Assembly (NCBI GenBank): GCA_964543525.1
Contig: CAZIYW010000090.1
Coordinates: 1-21,107, forward strand
From: CBDVBE01 sp964543525
GTDB taxonomy: Bacteria; Fibrobacterota; Chitinivibrionia; Chitinivibrionales; JANQEN01
Direction of reading: 5' to 3'
DNA: 21,107 nucleotides
Every line of letters begins with the position of its first letter. Positions within the stretch are counted from its first letter, which is position 1. Shown here piece after piece: positions 14,965 to 21,107 of the stretch. Position numbers and translations under genes: made by a program. The notes under the pieces are model-generated. The model saw nothing but the letters and a program-made list of their open reading frames with translations, searched no databases and was not told the DNA's origin.

Positions 14965-15190
14965 TTGTCCCCTCTGGGAGAGGGAGGGACAACAGTATGA
15001 AAGAACTTCTCTTTTATGTGGTAGCTGCATCCTATTCATCACACCGGTTCATACTGAATGAGTATTGGTTTCGCAGAGACGGGAGGGGGAATCTGCGGTC
15101 AATACTGAATAAGAGTCGTCGATGTAGGAATACAACGACAACCTGTCGTTTCGGGTGCTCACAGGGGAGGGGCCCGAAACGACTTTTTTA
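14965..15190 (+). ncRNA. Structured leader or small RNA with terminator/competing-hairpin switch
   Basis: Successive pairings on the plus strand: TTGTCCC (14965-14971) with GGGACAA (14986-14992); immediately next, CAGTATGAA (14993-15001) with TTCATACTG (15048-15056); CGCAGA with TCTGCG at about 15072-15097; then AACGACA (15134-15140) with TGTCGTT (15144-15150); and the terminator stem 15145-15183. The last two share bases 15145-15150 and cannot form together. GTCGT at 15115-15119 can in turn pair with ACGAC (15135-15139). This is the architecture of an attenuator or riboswitch expression platform. I do not recognise conserved cores of the TPP, cobalamin, SAM, FMN, glycine or c-di-GMP classes. 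It lies between the cassette 2 lipoprotein and a UbiA-type gene that starts 215 bp after the terminator. Confidence 0.5.
15145..15190 (+). terminator. Intrinsic terminator
   Basis: GTCGTTTCGGG (15145-15155) and CCCGAAACGAC (15173-15183) form a perfect 11-bp stem with a 17-nt loop, followed by six T residues (15184-15189). It could end the cassette 2 transcript or act as a regulated terminator in the leader. Confidence 0.8.
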
Positions 15191-15404
15191 TTTCCACCAA
15201 GGGAGAATCATTCCATCCGTAAAAAGAGAATCAAATCTTCATTACCAGTATATTACGCAGGCCCATAGGTGTATGGGTACTTGTATGCGGTTAAAATAGT
15301 GGATAGTTGCCATTGTTGCTCCTCTAAGCTATTTTACAATCACTGCAAACGACATCATCAAACCATACTGACAGTGTATTTTGAATTGAGCGGAGGGTAC
15401 TGTT

Positions 15405-16301
15405 TTGAGCGATATCAGATTGTTATTCGGTCCGATGCGACTGCCTTTTCTTGTTCTTGCCCCGGCCTGTGTCCTGCTGGGACTCGGCACTGCTCTGTGG
15501 TCTCAGGGACAGGTGAATTACTTCTATTTTGTACTGGCGCTAATCGGTGCGGTTTGCGCCCATATCAGTGTAAATGCCTTTAATGAATATTTTGATTTTA
15601 AAAGCGGCCTTGATACCAGAACGGACCGGACACCGTTCAGCGGCGGGAGCGGTACCCTGCCGGCTCATCCGCAGCTGGAAAAACAGGCGTTTATGATCTG
15701 CGTGATCTCCTTTGCGATAACCGTTGCTATAGGCATCTTTTTCCTGTACGTGTACGGCTATCCTCTTCTGCCGCTCGGTCTTCTCGGTCTTTTTATCATC
15801 GTGGTGTATACACCGTTTATGACCCACAATCCATTCCTCTGTCTGATTGCTCCGGGACTGGGTTTCGGCCCGCTTATGGTCATGGGTACCGATTTTGTCC
15901 TGACCGGCAGCTATTCCTTGTCGGCATTCATAGCGTCACTGGTGCCCTTTTTCCTCGTCAATGATCTGCTTCTTCTGAACCAGTTCCCCGATGTGAAAGC
16001 GGATAAAAGTATCGGCAGAAGACATTTCCCGGTGCTTATCGGCAAGCGGAAAAGCAGCATCATCTACGGCCTTTTCCTTGTGTTAACCTATCTGGCGATT
16101 GTGATCGGCACCTGGTTTGACTATCTGCCGCCATACAGTCTTCTCGGCCTGATTACCCTGGTTATAGCAATCCCGCTCAGTATCGGTACCTTTAAAAACG
16201 CGGAAAATGAGGTCGGGAAGCTGATGCCTTTTCTGGGCATGAATGTCATTGTCAATCTCGCCACCCCGGTACTGGTATCTGTCGGCCTCTTTGTCGGTTA
16301 G
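15405..16301 (+). CDS. UbiA-family prenyltransferase (MenA-like)
   Basis: A 298-residue polytopic inner-membrane protein with about eight or nine hydrophobic helices. The first prenyl-diphosphate/Mg binding motif is N60-EYF-D64-FKSGLD70 and the second is N192-QFPD-VKAD200-K, both in the positions usual for the UbiA superfamily. The NxYFDFKSGxDTRTDRTPFSGGSG block resembles 1,4-dihydroxy-2-naphthoate prenyltransferases (MenA, menaquinone synthesis), but other aromatic acceptors are possible and no other quinone gene is nearby to decide. The start is TTG at 15405, supported by GGAGG eight nt upstream; no ATG gives the full first helix. The first motif has Asn in place of the first Asp, as is common in MenA relatives. 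Confidence 0.88.
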   Translation: MSDIRLLFGPMRLPFLVLAPACVLLGLGTALWSQGQVNYFYFVLALIGAVCAHISVNAFNEYFDFKSGLDTRTDRTPFSGGSGTLPAHPQLEKQAFMICVISFAITVAIGIFFLYVYGYPLLPLGLLGLFIIVVYTPFMTHNPFLCLIAPGLGFGPLMVMGTDFVLTGSYSLSAFIASLVPFFLVNDLLLLNQFPDVKADKSIGRRHFPVLIGKRKSSIIYGLFLVLTYLAIVIGTWFDYLPPYSLLGLITLVIAIPLSIGTFKNAENEVGKLMPFLGMNVIVNLATPVLVSVGLFVG

Positions 16302-16338
16302 GATAAAACAATTGCCCCGGCATTGACTTTATAGTACA

Positions 16339-16367
16339 CTTACAGTAACGGTAACGATTTATATACT
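16339..16367 (+). promoter_or_regulatory. Putative promoter of the small membrane protein gene
   Basis: CTTACA (16339-16344), a 17-bp spacer and TATACT (16362-16367) give 4/6 and 5/6 matches to the sigma70 consensus, 20 bp before the ATG at 16388. The gene may therefore be expressed separately from the prenyltransferase gene 86 bp upstream. Confidence 0.4.
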
Positions 16368-16387
16368 AGTCAATACAGGCCGGTGGC

Positions 16388-16747
16388 ATGGATCAATCAA
16401 AAAAAAGAGTGCCAGCGATTATAGCGGGAATTATCGCGTTTATTATTGTGGGACTGGTTCTCTTCTTCAGTATAAAATCATCAGAACTGCCTTCCGGAAA
16501 AAAGACATCTGTAGCGGATTCCATTGTCGCGTCTTCTGTAATGAATGATACTGTGGCCCATGATACCGGGCCCATGCAGCCACAGACAATCGTAATTGAA
16601 AATGTCAAGGATAACCGGCAGCTTGCGGAGGTCCTTGATATTATTGAAGGTTATTCAATTGAAAACAATATCAGGGATTTGAAGATCAACTGTTATCGGG
16701 AGAAAACCGGCGACAGCGTTCCGGTCGTTCCGCATGCGGAGGAATAG
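16388..16747 (+). CDS. Small single-pass membrane protein, function unknown
   Basis: 119 residues: a short basic start (MDQSKKR), one transmembrane helix (about 9-28, PAIIAGIIAFIIVGLVLFF), a Ser/Thr/Asp-rich linker (about 30-68) and a charged mixed C-terminal part (about 70-119, VIENVKDNRQLAEVLDIIEGYSIENNIRDLK...). The topology suggests a signal-anchored protein with its C-terminal part outside the cytoplasm. The ribosome-binding site is weak (GGTGG). Codon use and the clean transmembrane-linker-domain layout favour a real gene. I do not recognise a family. Confidence 0.65.
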   Translation: MDQSKKRVPAIIAGIIAFIIVGLVLFFSIKSSELPSGKKTSVADSIVASSVMNDTVAHDTGPMQPQTIVIENVKDNRQLAEVLDIIEGYSIENNIRDLKINCYREKTGDSVPVVPHAEE

Positions 16748-16800
16748 TATATGCTCAGAGATCAGTCACAGTATATAAATAAAAGGGTGATTTTTTTTCG

Positions 16801-17859
16801 TTACTTCAGTTGCTTCAGTGTATAACCGTTCTTTTGGGTGGTATCCTTTTGTATCCTCCATCCCAGAAAATTGCTATAGTTTGAAATGACCGTAACGATT
16901 TTATTTTTTTTGCTGATAAGCGGAATAGCATCATGGACGGACAGGTCATATATGCTCGTACACGGAACAATCTCTCCATAGGAGATCCTGTTATCCTTGT
17001 CATAGGTGATCTGCAGCGAATATACCCTGTTGCAGAATGTATTCTTATCATTGATGTTGGTTATTCCCGGTGTATAGGCAAGGGTGTGTATGCTGTCGAT
17101 TTTACCCCACGTTAACCTGTTTTTACCGATAACATTTGTAAGAGAATCGGCTGCCAGGATTTTTGGCCAGATGTAGCCAATCTGTTTCCCGCTGCTTTTT
17201 ATTGCTTTCAGCGGCTGCTTTGCAAAAGCGATATAGAGCGTATGATCGCCGGTAAATGACTCTGATATGGCATAGTGCCAGAAAAAGGTTGTATATTCTT
17301 TCCCGGCAACAGTACTGTCTGCATTCGATCTGAACACGGGTCTTTTTATGTGTACACGGTATTCTGTAGCCATGTCTCCAAACATTGCGCCGGCCATTGA
17401 TGCGGCCATCTGCTCAGCCGCCTCATCGAGTTGCTCCGATGTGTCACTGCTTTTTTTACTTGTAAACTTTCGTGACAATGTCCAGAGACCGGGTTGGTTT
17501 TCCTGCAGCTCAACGGGTGGAAAAAAATCCGACTGCGATATGAAATCCTTAAGTTTATTAACGTCCGTAATATTTTTAAAGGAGAATTCAGAGACAATCG
17601 TAACTTTGTTGTCTTTTTTAATAATCTGGGTATCCAGCAGGGTTACTCCGGAAATGGATTTAATGTCCTTGAAAGATTTACCCGGAGAGAAAAATTGAGA
17701 AGTTGCTGAAGAGTCTGTTATAAATGAAGAGAATAAATCTCCCAGTTGAAAGGACATCTTTATTTTACCGGAGAGGTCTTCATTTATCCATAGTTCTTCT
17801 TTGTAATTAAAACAATTTGATAATACCAGTATAGCAAAAAGAATAAGTAGCTTTCTCAT
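16801..17859 (-). CDS. Hypothetical lipoprotein
   Basis: 352 residues from ATG 17859 (MRKLLILFAILVLSNC), chosen because AAGGTGG lies just upstream; a GTG 9 bp earlier falls within that site. The signal peptide ends at C16 (VLSNC), a spirochaete-like lipobox with Asn at -1. The mature part starts with a short strand-rich region (EELWINEDLSGKIKMSFQLGDLF), has an Ala/Met-rich helical segment in the middle (DEAAEQMAASMAGAMFGDM) and ends Lys-rich. No enzyme motif is visible and I cannot name a family. It should be anchored in the envelope. The gene faces the small membrane protein gene convergently, with 53 bp between them and a T8 run in that gap. Confidence 0.8.
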   Translation of the reverse strand: MRKLLILFAILVLSNCFNYKEELWINEDLSGKIKMSFQLGDLFSSFITDSSATSQFFSPGKSFKDIKSISGVTLLDTQIIKKDNKVTIVSEFSFKNITDVNKLKDFISQSDFFPPVELQENQPGLWTLSRKFTSKKSSDTSEQLDEAAEQMAASMAGAMFGDMATEYRVHIKRPVFRSNADSTVAGKEYTTFFWHYAISESFTGDHTLYIAFAKQPLKAIKSSGKQIGYIWPKILAADSLTNVIGKNRLTWGKIDSIHTLAYTPGITNINDKNTFCNRVYSLQITYDKDNRISYGEIVPCTSIYDLSVHDAIPLISKKNKIVTVISNYSNFLGWRIQKDTTQKNGYTLKQLK

Positions 17860-17943
17860 AAATACCACCTTTTTCAGATAAAAGGGTTGAATATAGTTAC
17901 TTTATGCTCAATTTTTACAATACCCCGCCACTCCAATACTCCC

Positions 17944-18885
17944 TCATTCCGCTTTTTTTCTCTTCACATACTCCATCCCCACCCCCTGCGACCACCCCAA
18001 CACCGGATGGTGCACGAATCCCGTATATACACCATACATCGGCAGCGAAAAGGAGATACCGAAACTTACCATGAGCGGTTTTGACGATAGGGCAAAGTTC
18101 AGGCCGACCATGTTATGGATATAGAATTCCTGGCCGATACAGAGCTGGATATCGTTATGGTATTCCGGTTCGACAGTTATTACTACTCCCTGTGCACCGA
18201 AACGGTGCGGCATGGTATGAATACCCAGGCTGAGTGAAAAGGGCTGCCTGAAACCGGGCTGCGAGGCATTTTCCACCGTGATGTTTTTGCACGTGAGTGT
18301 TGCTGAAGCGAATGACCAGGGCACCCGGAGTGATACTCCCAGTGCGGCCAGTGTTTCCGATTCGTTTTTGTCGGCAATCAATCCAACGCGATATGCTTCG
18401 AGTTCCGTACTGATATGTATATACCGGCCTATTACGGTCCCGGCCGAGAGGAAGCCTTTCTGTTCTTCATAGATTCCGAGGGCGTTGAAAAAGGTGCCTG
18501 ACACCTTTATACTGATACGTTCCGCTTTAATCCAGAAGCCGACTGCTGCCTGGCGGAAATCCTGTTCGGTAAGGTTGTCCATGGCGTCGTAGTAGTTGAT
18601 ATAGGCGGAGGAGAGTGAAAAGAGTGCGCTGTCTTTTGCAAAGCAGGCGGGAAGCCAGGGCTGTCTGCCGGATATGCCGGTTCCCTGCAAAACAGTCCCG
18701 AAATTCAGCATTGAATAGCCCATGGGAAACGGGTCGTTGAGTGCGCCGTTGCCGGATTGTATTGTCAGCAGAATCACGACCGGAAAGAGACAGGCTTTTA
18801 ACAAATCAGGTACTGCTCTGCCGGTTATCGCAAAGGCATTGGAGGGGTGTTGACGAAGGGAAAGTCTGACGCTGCTTATCGCCAC
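17944..18885 (-). CDS. Probable outer-membrane beta-barrel protein
   Basis: 313 codons from GTG 18885, which overlaps the end of the preceding lamin-tail gene by 10 bp and has an AGGGGG site inside that gene's last codons. The sequence has many alternating amphipathic strands with aromatic ends (FGTVLQGTGISG, VGFWIKAERISIKVSGTFF, ATLTCKNITV, PFSLSLGIH, PLMVSFGISFSLPMYGVYTGF), as in PorV/PorQ-like or other small barrels. The signal-like hydrophobic stretch lies unusually deep, at about residues 29-49 (LLKACLFPVVILLTIQSGNGA), so a TTG at about residue 28 may be the true start. The overlap with a secreted sorting-domain protein suggests that the two work together in secretion or display. Fold call by pattern only. 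Confidence 0.75.
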   Translation of the reverse strand: MAISSVRLSLRQHPSNAFAITGRAVPDLLKACLFPVVILLTIQSGNGALNDPFPMGYSMLNFGTVLQGTGISGRQPWLPACFAKDSALFSLSSAYINYYDAMDNLTEQDFRQAAVGFWIKAERISIKVSGTFFNALGIYEEQKGFLSAGTVIGRYIHISTELEAYRVGLIADKNESETLAALGVSLRVPWSFASATLTCKNITVENASQPGFRQPFSLSLGIHTMPHRFGAQGVVITVEPEYHNDIQLCIGQEFYIHNMVGLNFALSSKPLMVSFGISFSLPMYGVYTGFVHHPVLGWSQGVGMEYVKRKKAE

Positions 18886-20585
18886 AATACCCCCTTTTTA
18901 CGTATATAACTCTCTTTATTACCCTTTGTCACGGTGGCGACCACAAAGAACGGCCCGACCGGTGCATACCTGCCGTCGGATGTCCTGCCGTTCCAGGTGT
19001 ATTTCTCTCCGGTTGATTCCGGCACATCAAGGATTTTTTTCCCGTCAAAGCTGTAAATGGCAATGGTCATGTTCTGTGCAGCGGGTTTTTCAATCCGGAT
19101 AGCAAGTGAGTCGTCCCTGCCGTCGTTGTTCGGTGTAAAGGGAATGGGTCCGATATGCAGGGCGGCTTTCTCTCCCGCCTGCCAGTCAACATCCGTGTTC
19201 GGCAGTCCCGGCGTGCTGTTGTTTGACAGTGCCCAGGCATCAGCAGCCAGACCGCCCTTTTCGGTTGCAACACGCGCTACCGACTGATGCTCCCAGTTAT
19301 CAAACCAGTGATAATCATAACAGACTGTCTCACACGGAGCATCCTCAAGACTGCTGTATAAAAAAAGTGTATCGTGATAGTTATCAAGAGATTGCCAGGA
19401 GGAGGGCTGTATACAGACAACACCGACAGGATAACATGAAAAAAACCGTTCGCTGTCTTTGGTAATCACGCAGAATCTGCCCGGATCAAGAATGAAATCG
19501 GCTGAGGTTATGGTATTATCCGGGCTTTCCGGTGTACCGTACCGCCAGTTTTTCAGATTGACCGGCATTGACGAGATATTAACCAGTTCGATCCATTCAG
19601 GTACTGCTGCGGTGGCGCGGGGGAATATTTCGTTAATTTTTACCGGCGACGAAGGAAGCCAGACACTGGAGATATCGAGGGGGATAACCGCTTCATGATT
19701 GTTTTCGGTGACTGTCAATTGATAGGTCACGCTGTCCTTGGGCAGTGAGACTGTGAAAAATACCGGATACGGCTCTGACGGCAGAGTGCCGGCTGCAATC
19801 ACATCCGACGAATGTGTATTGATAACCTCCCAGGTTGCGCTGAGCGGCATTTTTTGACCTGCCATCAACACCCCTGTGGTACAGATAACGGTCGGGGAAA
19901 CAGGGCCCGGATTACAACAGGAATATTCGCACAGCCAGTCTTCCTGTATATATTCATATCGGCCGAGGCTCAACGTATCCGGACTTGCAGAAAATGCCGG
20001 TGGAGAGAAAAGAAGTTTTGTGGGTATACAGGAGAAGCCTTCAGTACAGTTTTCCGGCAGGGTATGGTAAACCTTATTATGTAATGAAACCGTGGAGCCG
20101 TGGTCAAGTAGTGCGGCCAGTGAATCATCAATGATACTTCGGGTGCCTCTATAGAGAAATATACCCCTGTTTTCGGCCAGTTTATTTAGCAGGGATGAGG
20201 CGTCCACAGTGAGAATAACCGTACTGTCAGCTATTGAATAGTATCTGTCAACAGGAGACTGCGCATAATCACGATCCAGTATAAGGGCGAACTGGCCGGG
20301 GTTGACACTGGTCCGGTTGAAGCAGCAGTTTGGATGCCATGCAATCGGCTGCTGCCAGGGTATGACCGAATCGATAGTATAGCCGTCGGAGATAAAAAGA
20401 CTGTCAAGGGTAATCGTATCTGAGCCGTAATTGAAGAATTCTATAAATTCGTGCGATTCACCCCCGGGTATAGCTGATTCAGGACCCACCGGATCTTTAA
20501 GAACTTCCGTGATTGCGAGTCCCGCCTCAGCGTAAAAAAAGGTTGAAAACAGTAATAGGATGATAAAAATAACGGTAGTTTTCAT
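18876..20585 (-). CDS. Secreted lamin-tail-domain protein with C-terminal sorting domain
   Basis: 569 residues. The signal peptide spans about 1-21 (FFYAEAG). A first lamin-tail-like domain covers about 22-160 (LAITEVLKDP...HEFIEFFNYGSDTITLDSLFISDG). A Cys-containing middle part follows (CEYSCCNPGP at about 219-228), then a second lamin-tail domain at about 312-440 (VKINEIFPRA...PEWIELVNISSMPVNLKNWRYG...LDPGRFCVITKD). The end (about 476-569) has PIPFTPNNDGRDDSLAIRI and YSFDGKKILDV...YTWNGRTSDGRYAPVGPFFVVATV, as in gliding-motility/FlgD-like sorting domains. Bacterial lamin-tail domains occur in large surface proteins with structural or hydrolase partners; here there is no enzyme domain. The next gene, encoding a putative barrel, starts within its last codons, so the two are translationally coupled. 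Confidence 0.88.
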   Translation of the reverse strand: MKTTVIFIILLLFSTFFYAEAGLAITEVLKDPVGPESAIPGGESHEFIEFFNYGSDTITLDSLFISDGYTIDSVIPWQQPIAWHPNCCFNRTSVNPGQFALILDRDYAQSPVDRYYSIADSTVILTVDASSLLNKLAENRGIFLYRGTRSIIDDSLAALLDHGSTVSLHNKVYHTLPENCTEGFSCIPTKLLFSPPAFSASPDTLSLGRYEYIQEDWLCEYSCCNPGPVSPTVICTTGVLMAGQKMPLSATWEVINTHSSDVIAAGTLPSEPYPVFFTVSLPKDSVTYQLTVTENNHEAVIPLDISSVWLPSSPVKINEIFPRATAAVPEWIELVNISSMPVNLKNWRYGTPESPDNTITSADFILDPGRFCVITKDSERFFSCYPVGVVCIQPSSWQSLDNYHDTLFLYSSLEDAPCETVCYDYHWFDNWEHQSVARVATEKGGLAADAWALSNNSTPGLPNTDVDWQAGEKAALHIGPIPFTPNNDGRDDSLAIRIEKPAAQNMTIAIYSFDGKKILDVPESTGEKYTWNGRTSDGRYAPVGPFFVVATVTKGNKESYIRKKGVLWR

Positions 20586-20674
20586 AGAATTTTCTGCTTT
20601 TTTTGGTTTTTACCGGCCCTGTAATATACATAAAACTTATTATAACACGAAAATGAAACAAAGCCCGGAGAGAC

Positions 20675-20703
20675 TTGTTTTTTTCACATTTTAGGGATAT
20701 AAT
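20675..20703 (+). promoter_or_regulatory. Sigma70-like promoter of the STAS gene
   Basis: TTGTTT (20675-20680), a 17-bp spacer and a perfect TATAAT (20698-20703) precede the ATG at 20739, leaving a leader of about 28 nt that contains the GAGGAG ribosome-binding site. Confidence 0.6.
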
Positions 20704-20738
20704 GTAACTATTGACCTAATTGTAATTGAGGAGAGAGT

Positions 20739-21059
20739 ATGGAGATAACTTCAGAAATGAAAGGGGCGACAGTACTGTTTCGGGTCATAGGCAAGATTAC
20801 CGGACAATATTCAGTGCAATTAACCAGAATACTGACCAGGTTAAAAACGGGAAAATTCGAGAATATTGTACTTGATTTGAGTAATGTCGATTTTATCGAC
20901 AGCCCGGGACTGGGTGCGTTAGTCTACACACAATTGCTTCTGAATAAAGTGAATAAAAAAATAATCCTGTCATCGCTCCACGAGGATATTAAATACCTCT
21001 TTGAAGATTTTGCCCTCAATAAGCATTTTCAGATTGTCAGTTCTTACGAATTGAATTAA
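20739..21059 (+). CDS. STAS-domain anti-anti-sigma factor
   Basis: 106 residues forming one STAS domain: an opening strand pair (GATVLFRVIGKITG), the central IVLDLSNVDFIDSPGLGALV block and the C-terminal helix (DIKYLFEDFALNKHFQIV). In this family (SpoIIAA, RsbV and many Gram-negative relatives) a serine in DSxGLG is phosphorylated by an anti-sigma kinase; here it is S55. The unphosphorylated form binds the kinase and frees a sigma factor or another partner. The usual second Ser/Thr of the motif is Pro here. The gene stands alone, divergent from the lamin-tail gene, and no cognate RsbW-type kinase or phosphatase is in the window. GAGGAG lies upstream of the ATG at good spacing. Confidence 0.92.
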   Translation: MEITSEMKGATVLFRVIGKITGQYSVQLTRILTRLKTGKFENIVLDLSNVDFIDSPGLGALVYTQLLLNKVNKKIILSSLHEDIKYLFEDFALNKHFQIVSSYELN

Positions 21060-21107
21060 AAACACTACGTGCATGACCGTTTAAAAAGTGCGGTATGTTG
21101 AAATACA

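Larger units (their letters stand above)
14918..15404. other. 487-bp gene-free region before the prenyltransferase gene
   Basis: It contains the structured region 14965-15190 and, further on, a 6-bp hairpin CCCATA-GGTG-TATGGG at 15262-15277. A 115-codon plus-strand frame (14952-15299) runs through the hairpins and has an Arg/Ser/Cys-rich translation typical of structured noncoding DNA; I do not consider it a gene. Confidence 0.5.

Noticed and set aside
14965..15190. A known riboswitch class or 6S/SRP RNA
   Set aside because: I looked for TPP, cobalamin, SAM, FMN, glycine and c-di-GMP core sequences and the SRP core and found none; only architecture supports a switch.
14952..15299. 115-codon plus-strand frame as a gene
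   Set aside because: It runs through several perfect hairpins and the terminator, the translation is Arg/Ser/Cys-rich without domain character, and no ribosome-binding site fits.

Overview
The window looks like a chromosomal segment of a Gram-negative bacterium from the Fibrobacterota (Chitinispirillia/Chitinivibrionia side). The basis is inference: it holds two paralogous TIGR02147-family regulators, a family best known from Fibrobacter, and several secreted proteins that end in FlgD/T9SS-like C-terminal sorting domains. It also has loosely defined lipoproteins, an outer-membrane barrel-like protein, DUF2341/LamG and lamin-tail domains, and a chitin-type GH20 enzyme. No rRNA, tRNA or CRISPR array was seen.

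Layout. Positions 1-900 are a graveyard of mobile DNA: a scrap of IS110-type transposase, the C-terminal end of a tyrosine recombinase, and three degenerate 20-bp tandem repeats. On the minus strand follow a two-component pair (sensor kinase 4427-2514, then sigma-54-dependent response regulator 2271-910), and a regulator-lipoprotein cassette (TIGR02147 protein 7269-6448, then a DUF2341/LamG lipoprotein 6439-4772). Upstream of these lies a secreted basic-secretory-protein-type metallopeptidase (8707-7361). Positions 8708-10392 form a second decayed zone. It has an AT-rich island, REP-like hairpins, an alpha/beta-hydrolase gene that has lost its catalytic middle, and an addiction-module antitoxin gene broken by a nonsense codon and by a 96-bp MITE flanked by TA.

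A GH20 beta-N-acetylhexosaminidase (minus strand) is divergent from the second regulator-lipoprotein cassette (plus strand, genes overlapping by 4 bp). A strongly structured leader with an intrinsic terminator and a competing hairpin (14965-15190) precedes a UbiA/MenA-type prenyltransferase and a small membrane-anchored protein. The right end has a minus-strand lipoprotein, a lamin-tail secreted protein overlapping an outer-membrane-protein gene, and a divergent STAS anti-anti-sigma factor.

How the parts fit together (inference): most of the window serves the cell surface, with sensing (kinase/regulator, TIGR02147 cassettes), secreted or surface-anchored degradation and adhesion (GH20, metallopeptidase, LamG, lamin-tail) and envelope lipids or quinones. 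The points most worth a second look are the duplicated regulator-lipoprotein cassette, the MITE-split antitoxin, the structured leader at 14965-15190, and a possible plus-strand small RNA at 4604-4691.
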